Part shown: piece after piece, positions 59,401-64,000 of the stretch
Layout of the letters: each line of letters opens with the position of its first letter
Position numbering within the stretch: the first letter of the stretch is position 1
NCBI RefSeq assembly: GCF_023343835.1
Contig: NC_064447.1
Coordinates: forward strand, 8,514,501-8,578,500
Direction of reading: 5' to 3'
Source of the DNA: Lagopus muta
Taxonomy: Eukaryota; Chordata; Aves; Galliformes; Phasianidae
DNA: 64,000 nt
Notes under the pieces: model-generated
What the model was told of the DNA's origin: nothing
Seen by the model: the letters and a program-made list of their open reading frames with translations, nothing else
Databases searched by the model: none
Made by a program: the position numbers and the translations under genes

Positions 59401-62400
59401 GCAGGTGGAGAACCATGGCAGGAGGTCCCTGCACCCTGCTCGATACTGCTGAGAGAGGGACTCAAAATTGCAACTAAAAGAGTCCAAAACTGGGACTCCT
59501 GCTATTGGAAACAGCAGTTATCACATGCACATGGCCGAACATACAAGCTAACGGGGTAGGTTAAAATAAACCTGCATGGTTGAGTAATACAAGGAGAAAT
59601 TCTTCAGTTGTGCCAAAAGAAAGGAGCTCCCCACCACTGCTGGGAGACAGCAGTACAGCTGTCAGTCACGAGCAGAAGTGACACCCAACGATTTCTGCAC
59701 CAGGTATTGCTCTTCTGGGAGACAAGCAGCTCTGTCTCCACAGGGATCCACAGGGATCAGGGAGGATGCTGAACAGCTGCTCTTAGATGTGCACGTGGAA
59801 TTGGTGGGGCTGAAGGACTCCATCCCGGTAGCACTGGGAGGACAGGCTAAGGAGTTTTCTGAAGGTCTAAAAGGAATTTTCATTCATCTTGGCAATCTGG
59901 TGAGTTTCTGGAGGACAACAGCTGGCTTTATGGTGAATCTGCCCCTACAGATCCCCACAGGCAATGGCTGTGTGGGGGCATGTGGCACCAGTGCTGTGGG
60001 AACAACCCTGTGGGGAGCAGAGCTGCATTGCTCCCATGCAGTATGGGCTGGGCTGCAATGGAGGGCATTAACATAACGTACTCAGAGCTCCACAGGCTGT
60101 TTGATTTAGCTGTCCTGAAGAAGTAAAAGAGTGGTATTGCGCTTTATTAAGCAGACTGTAGAGATTCTGAATTGCCTTCCAATGAGATGTTTCTATGTGG
60201 GAACTGCTGCTGAAACAGCATTGGGCTACAACTGTGTCTTTGTGGAAAATATTAACGATATTATGAATTAACTGTGGATAAAAGGTGTAAATGGCAGGGA
60301 AAAGTCCAACTGCAATAGTCAGGAATGATGGAGGAGGGTTGGATGCTGGGAACAGGTGCAGAGGTGGGCTCAGTTACCCACAGCCATTCTGCAGAGGCAT
60401 GGCCAAGGCTTTGCCTTCAGGAGCTGCAGTTGCCATGCTGGATATGACAGCAAAGAAGTGGTGTGGGAAGGTGGTGAGCAGTCACCAGGAAGGTGCCCCG
60501 CAGAAGAAAACTGGTCAGAATTAGAGTGCAAGAGGTAAAGCAGGAGCCCCATGAGGTGACATATTGGAGAAGAGACTGAGTTTGTTTATTCCCAGCTGCA
60601 ATGGGGTTGGGATGTGAGAACAGCAGGGGCAGAGGGGCAGAGATGTGGGAGCGGTGAGTGGGCCCTGGCTGAAGGTGAAGGCAGTTCTGGGAATTGCTTG
60701 GGGCAGGCAGGTCCCAGTCCTCCCTCTGCTGCTCACTGACAACATCCAAAAGAGTGATTTTTACTCTCAGCCAAACTCCCCTAAGAAGATGAACAACACC
60801 TAAGAAAAGTTCTGAGTTCAGTGGGGATAAATGGGCTCTGTCATGCATTGTGGCCCTGCTGCTACTGTGGGATGCGAGAATTGGTCCAGGCGAGAGGGAC
60901 GCCATGTCCCCTGCATCCATCCAAGCCCAGGACAAGAAGTCAGCAGGGCACATGGGGCAAAGACACGTCCTGGCAGGACAGATGAAGAAAGCAGGATGGA
61001 CAGACAGATGGGGCCAGTGGGGCATCAGAGCATTTGCTAAGTAGGCGCTAAGGAGCAGTCAGGGTGCTCCGGAAGCACCAAGCACTTCGTTCCCTGTTCT
61101 CAGAGGAGGAAGGGGCAGCCCCGCTTCCAGCACGGCACTCCCCACCCCTACCATCCTCCCTCCTCTGCCTCCCGATGCCGGGGAGCCGGCCCCAACCTGC
61201 AGCGTGCAACTCAGACACTGCAACGTACAGTACGGCAAAAGCTGTGCCAGCACAGCAACGGTGAGCACTGCCCGGGTTCTCGCTGTCGAGGCAGCCGCTA
61301 ATTTGTGTTTGTGGGTGTCTCACACAGCTCTGCTGCTGCGGCTTCATTCAAGATTTATCCTCTCCTGCCATGGGCTCAGCGCAGCCACGTGACGCAGCTC
61401 CCACGCAGGGCTGCGTGCTGCTGCTGTGGGCTCACAGAGCGCTGCGATGCCGCGCACCCGGCGCCGCTTCGGTCATTTCAATAATCCGCTGCACGCACGC
61501 AGGCAGGCGAGGAGCGGAGCAACGCTTAATTCCTCTGTCGCAGCGCACGCTAAACCCCTGTCAGCAGCAGAAATCTCCAGGCCCAGGCGCACCCCAATGC
61601 ACAGAGCTCTGCTTGGTGCTGCGTGCTCCCAGCACCCCACGGCCAGGTTCACCACGGGGAGAGGTTCACAATATGCAACAGTCCTTATTCTGTAAGCTAG
61701 ATGTGATGAATGCACAGAAGCAGCAGAATGATGAGGCCCCGCCAGGAGGAGGGGCTGCCTTGCCCCTCTGCCCCCTTTCCCCCGAGTTCCTCTCCCTAAT
61801 GCAGGAACGGTCCTGAGCAGAACATGGCACGTGGTGTTCCTGCACCCAGCACCAACATGTCCCCCAGCACCAGGGCACCTGGGCTCCACATGCTGCCCCA
61901 GCACAAGGTGGGGTGGGGTGGGACCCCCAGTTGGGACCTCCCTACTCAAATCTCAGCTCGGTGTCCCCTGCCCTCCTGTGTCACGCTCAGGGCGAGGACC
62001 CGTGATTCAGCGCTGAGCCCTTTCCTGAATGTGCTGTGCCCAAGAGACCAGGGTTGCACCGGCTCCTTCCAAAGCAGTGATTTATGGCAGTGAGGGAAAC
62101 ATAAAACATTCACTGAAGAAAACCACAGCCAGCAAAAATAAGAATTTTAGAAATTACTCATGCTTTCAGTGATCCCATCTCTCACAGCCCTGTCTGCTGC
62201 CTCCTCTGCTCCCTCAGCCTGAGAGGGGAGACAGATTATTGTCAATTACTTATTATGGAATTAGAGCATGATCCAAACCCTCCTTGAATCAATAGGAGAG
62301 CTTCGACTGCCTACAGTGGGCCTAGGGCCGAGCACAGGAGCACGCAGGGTATTCCTGCAGCCGTGGCTGTGACTCACCGAGAACTTTCTGAGGCAGTGGG

Positions 62401-63487
62401 CGCAGCTCAGTGCTGTGCTCGCTTGCCCCCATGTCAGCAGATCCTCTCCTGGGGTGGGGGGAGCTCTGCACCCCCAGGGCCGCAGAATGGAGTGCAGCCC
62501 ATTAGCACGCAGGGCACCAGATGCTGCCGTTCATTTTAAAAGTTAGGGTGATCCCATCGGCCATTTTTTGCTGCACAGGTGCCAGCACCTGGACTCCACT
62601 CAGGCTCACGTTTGAGCGCTGCCTGTTGGTGCTCACACAAATCTCAGCCAGGAACTTCGGACTGACGGCACTCCCGGAGCAGCGGGCAGAGCTGCGGGAC
62701 AACAGAGGGTGCTGCCGCTGCAAGGGCAGAGCCGTGAGGGCAGACGGGGGGGCAGCCTTGGGGCGCGGTCCCCGAGAGACACAGGGCCGAGCAGCGGCGG
62801 GGCAGCAGCAGGACTCCGTGCCGCTCGGCGGCGTAGGGCCGGCCCCGCTGCCGGGGGGCGGCCGCGGGCTCAGCGCGTTACCCTCGGCGCGAACACGGTG
62901 CCCGCAGAGCTCCCGCCGGGAGCGGCTCAGAGATGCGCTCACCGCTCGATTCCCGTTAAAGCAGCCCCAGGGCCCGGAGAGAGAGAAGAACCTGTGGCCG
63001 CCCAGCCCCGGCCCCGCCGCACGGCGCCGCCGCTCGGGGTACGCACCGCGGCCGCCCGCAGCCGGCACCGCTTCCCGACACGGGGGGAACCCCCCCGGCA
63101 CCCCGCGTTCCTCGCGCGGGAGCCGCCCGCAAAGTTTCCCCCGCCCGCAGCGCGGCACCGCCGTGCGCATCGTCTCCGGGCGGGGGTCCGGACGTGGGGC
63201 GGGGGTCCGGGGCATCCCTGCCCTCCCCCGAGCTTCTTGGGCCGGGCCCCGGCGGGCGGCCGGGGGCGGTCGGTACCTTCCAGGCAGCACGTCCTCCAGA
63301 GCCCCGAGTGGGTCATCACCTCCTCGTTCTTGCGGCTCGTGTCGTTGTCGCCGCCGGACTTAGTCCTGCACACGCCGCGCGAGTAGAGCCAGTAGTCGGT
63401 GCCCACGGCGATGGTCATCAGGCTGAAGGCTGCGAAGGCTCCCACCGTGGTGATGAGCATCTGGACGCCTCTGTCACACATCCTCAT
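46961..63487 (-). CDS. CACNG3: CACNG3, TARP gamma-3 AMPA-receptor auxiliary subunit (4 coding exons; 1-base frameshift in exon 4)
   Basis: CACNG3 is a four-pass membrane protein of the claudin/PMP22 superfamily that controls trafficking and gating of AMPA receptors in neurons. Exons are 63277-63487, 49001-49084, 48108-48248 and 46961-47473, with GT-AG borders. Without one extra base in exon 4 the total is 948 bp, encoding 315 residues, exactly the human length as I remember it. Seen in order: TM1 about 8-30; N48-D-T50 glycosylation sequon; GLWRTCC at 62-68, the claudin-family signature; TM2 about 105-127; TM3 about 136-160; TM4 about 180-205; cytoplasmic tail ending TTPV, a PDZ ligand for PSD-95-type scaffolds. 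As written, GGG at 47221-47223 shifts the frame after Tyr229, so the literal reading ends at 47010 with 299 residues. Identity is certain; integrity of the tail is not. Confidence 0.95.
47474..48107 (-). other. CACNG3 intron 3
   Basis: A 634-bp phase-1 intron, acceptor CCCACAG|GTCTC. Unique sequence; nothing recognised. Confidence 0.85.
48108..48248 (-). CDS. CACNG3: CACNG3 coding exon 3 (TM2 and start of TM3)
   Basis: Encodes [40 protein letters not shown] and IFFVSAG. Length is 141 bp, as expected for the family. The acceptor is GCCACAG|GTGCT and the donor GCAG|GTGATG. Confidence 0.96.
48249..49000 (-). other. CACNG3 intron 2
   Basis: A 752-bp phase-1 intron with a T-run at 48570-48580. 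Nothing else recognised. Confidence 0.85.
49001..49084 (-). CDS. CACNG3: CACNG3 coding exon 2
   Basis: Encodes [20 protein letters not shown] and DTAEYLLR, the rest of the first extracellular loop. Length is 84 bp; the acceptor is CCCCAG|GAACC and the donor CTCC|GTGAGT. Confidence 0.96.
50771..50784. promoter_or_regulatory. RFX-type X-box-like inverted repeat in CACNG3 intron 1
   Basis: GTTACCATGGTGAC has two half-sites (GTTACC and GTCACC read inward) around AT, one mismatch from the RFX consensus GTNRCC-AT-RGYAAC. It lies in an unusually ordered block (50705-50800) amid GC-rich sequence. Function is inferred only. Confidence 0.35.
52440..52500. repeat. T-rich tract facing a 27-base A run
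   Basis: T-rich sequence with a few C (52440-52466), the spacer CTTACCCTT, then A at 52474-52500. It is an imperfect inverted repeat and a likely length-variable site. Confidence 0.85.
52814..52841. repeat. A-rich tract
   Basis: Two A runs separated by GG after GGGAG. Likely length-variable; no transposon attached. Confidence 0.8.
63277..63487 (-). CDS. CACNG3: CACNG3 coding exon 1 (TM1, first extracellular loop, GLW motif)
   Basis: Starts [20 protein letters not shown] and ends [11 protein letters not shown] after splicing. The ATG at 63487 has A at -3. Length is 211 bp, phase 1, donor [28 protein letters not shown] differs slightly from human (TSDNET). A short overlapping upstream ORF precedes it. 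Confidence 0.97.
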
Positions 63488-63497
63488 GCTGCTTCAT
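63474..63497 (-). CDS. Seven-codon upstream ORF overlapping the CACNG3 start
   Basis: An ATG 10 bases upstream of the CACNG3 ATG (A at -3) opens the frame MKQHEDV and stops at TGA at 63476-63474, inside CACNG3 codons 4-5. Ribosomes starting here would miss the main ATG, so it may reduce translation. The same frame stays open far upstream, so it may be part of a longer upstream frame if the 5'UTR is long. Confidence 0.45.
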   Translation of the reverse strand: MKQHEDV

Positions 63498-64000
63498 CCT
63501 ACGGCGGCGGCTCGCAGGGGAAGGGCCGGCGCCGCCGCCCGCCGCCGCTCTCCGCGCCCGGCGCCTCATGCCCCCGCGGCCCGCGCCGAGCCGGGCCCCC
63601 GCGGCGGCGCAGCGCGGGGCCGCCGAGCCCCGGGGCTCCCGGCCGGCATGGCCCGAGCGACGGCGGCGCGGAGCGGAGCGGCTCCGCCGTGCGCCCGCGG
63701 CGGGGAGCGCGGAGCCTCTCGCGGCGCCTCCCCCGCGCCGCCCGGCCCAAGGCAGCCGCGGGGGGCGGCGGGGGCGGGGGGCAGCGGAGGGCGGGCCGCG
63801 AGGGGTGGTGTGCAGGGAGGGGGGCACCGGGAAACCTCCCCCCGCAGGGGACGGAGCCGGGGCGGGTTGGGGGGGCGATGTGTTGGGGCGAAACCCGGGG
63901 GGGGGGACTCCTCTGGCCCCGCTTTGCCCCCCCGTCGGGAACCGCTGCCCCCTCCGGGACATCGCTCCGAGCGCCATCCGAACACCTGTGTGCCTGGCGG

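Larger units (their letters stand above)
49085..63276 (-). other. CACNG3 intron 1
   Basis: A 14.2-kb phase-1 intron, with donor in the CpG island. It contains an RFX-type inverted repeat (50771-50784), an opposed T-rich/A-rich tract pair (52440-52500), an A-rich tract (52814-52841), candidate conserved blocks (50705-50800, 53281-53465, 55075-55290), and CpG-rich patches near 54700-54920 and 61120-61560. No transposon was recognised, and none of the open frames here resembles a known protein. Confidence 0.8.
62680..64000 (-). promoter_or_regulatory. CACNG3: CACNG3 CpG-island promoter and 5' flank
   Basis: Extremely GC/CpG-rich DNA covering the start of intron 1, coding exon 1 and at least 500 bases upstream of the ATG, continuing to the window edge. 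It has many GC boxes and G-runs on the + strand (GGGGGCGGGGGGCAGCGGAG near 63771; twelve G at about 63898-63908). The transcription start cannot be placed. Confidence 0.8.

Noticed and set aside
62502..63363. Long frames on both strands near CACNG3 exon 1
   Set aside because: CpG-island shadows; only the frame beginning at 63487 encodes a recognisable protein.
1..64000. tRNA, rRNA, snoRNA or endogenous retrovirus
   Set aside because: I saw no cloverleaf with A/B boxes, no ribosomal sequence and no LTR or retroviral coding motif; a covariance-model and repeat-library search would be needed to exclude small or decayed copies.

Overview
This is vertebrate nuclear DNA, most likely from a galliform bird such as chicken or a close relative. 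The evidence is 3' fragments of the avian LINE CR1 (about 2318-2466, 38692-38935 and 44948-45372), short GT-AG introns, CpG-island promoters, and protein sequences one step away from their mammalian counterparts. There are no operons, CRISPR arrays or prokaryotic signals.

Two protein-coding genes occupy most of the window, both on the minus strand and in tandem. RBBP6 (RB-binding E3 ubiquitin ligase / pre-mRNA 3'-processing factor) runs from its ATG at 30552 down to the left edge. I placed 17 coding exons with consistent phases. Only the last few bases of the final exon (Thr-Val-stop by homology) lie outside the window, so the full protein would be about 1946 residues. CACNG3 (TARP gamma-3, an AMPA-receptor auxiliary subunit) runs from an ATG at 63487 to a stop at 46961 in four coding exons of 211, 84, 141 and 513 bp. 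CACNG3 followed by RBBP6, head to tail, matches the mammalian arrangement as I know it.

Layout: 1-30552 RBBP6; 30290-31340 RBBP6 CpG-island promoter with two TCACGTGA boxes; 31340-46100 intergenic DNA with two CR1 fragments, a small CpG-rich islet at 35.1-35.3 kb and several AT-rich blocks that look like candidate conserved elements; 46100-46960 probable CACNG3 3'UTR; 46961-49084 CACNG3 exons 4-2; 49085-63276 the large CACNG3 intron 1; 63277-63487 coding exon 1; 62680-64000 the CACNG3 CpG island and 5' flank.

Main points for a second look: (i) RBBP6 carries a 182-residue strictly alternating Lys/Arg-Glu/Asp array, absent at this size from the mammalian protein as I remember it, encoded by an almost pure 536-bp polypyrimidine/polypurine tract. 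(ii) Reading through the RBBP6 exon-3 donor gives a short conserved-looking tail, a stop and a good AATAAA/GU-rich site, matching the short DWNN-only isoform. (iii) CACNG3 exon 4 has one extra base (GGG at 47221-47223) that shifts the frame and removes the TTPV PDZ ligand, although the original frame is intact downstream; an assembly error or a recent indel must be distinguished. (iv) A seven-codon upstream ORF overlaps the CACNG3 start codon. I did not find a wholly new gene system.
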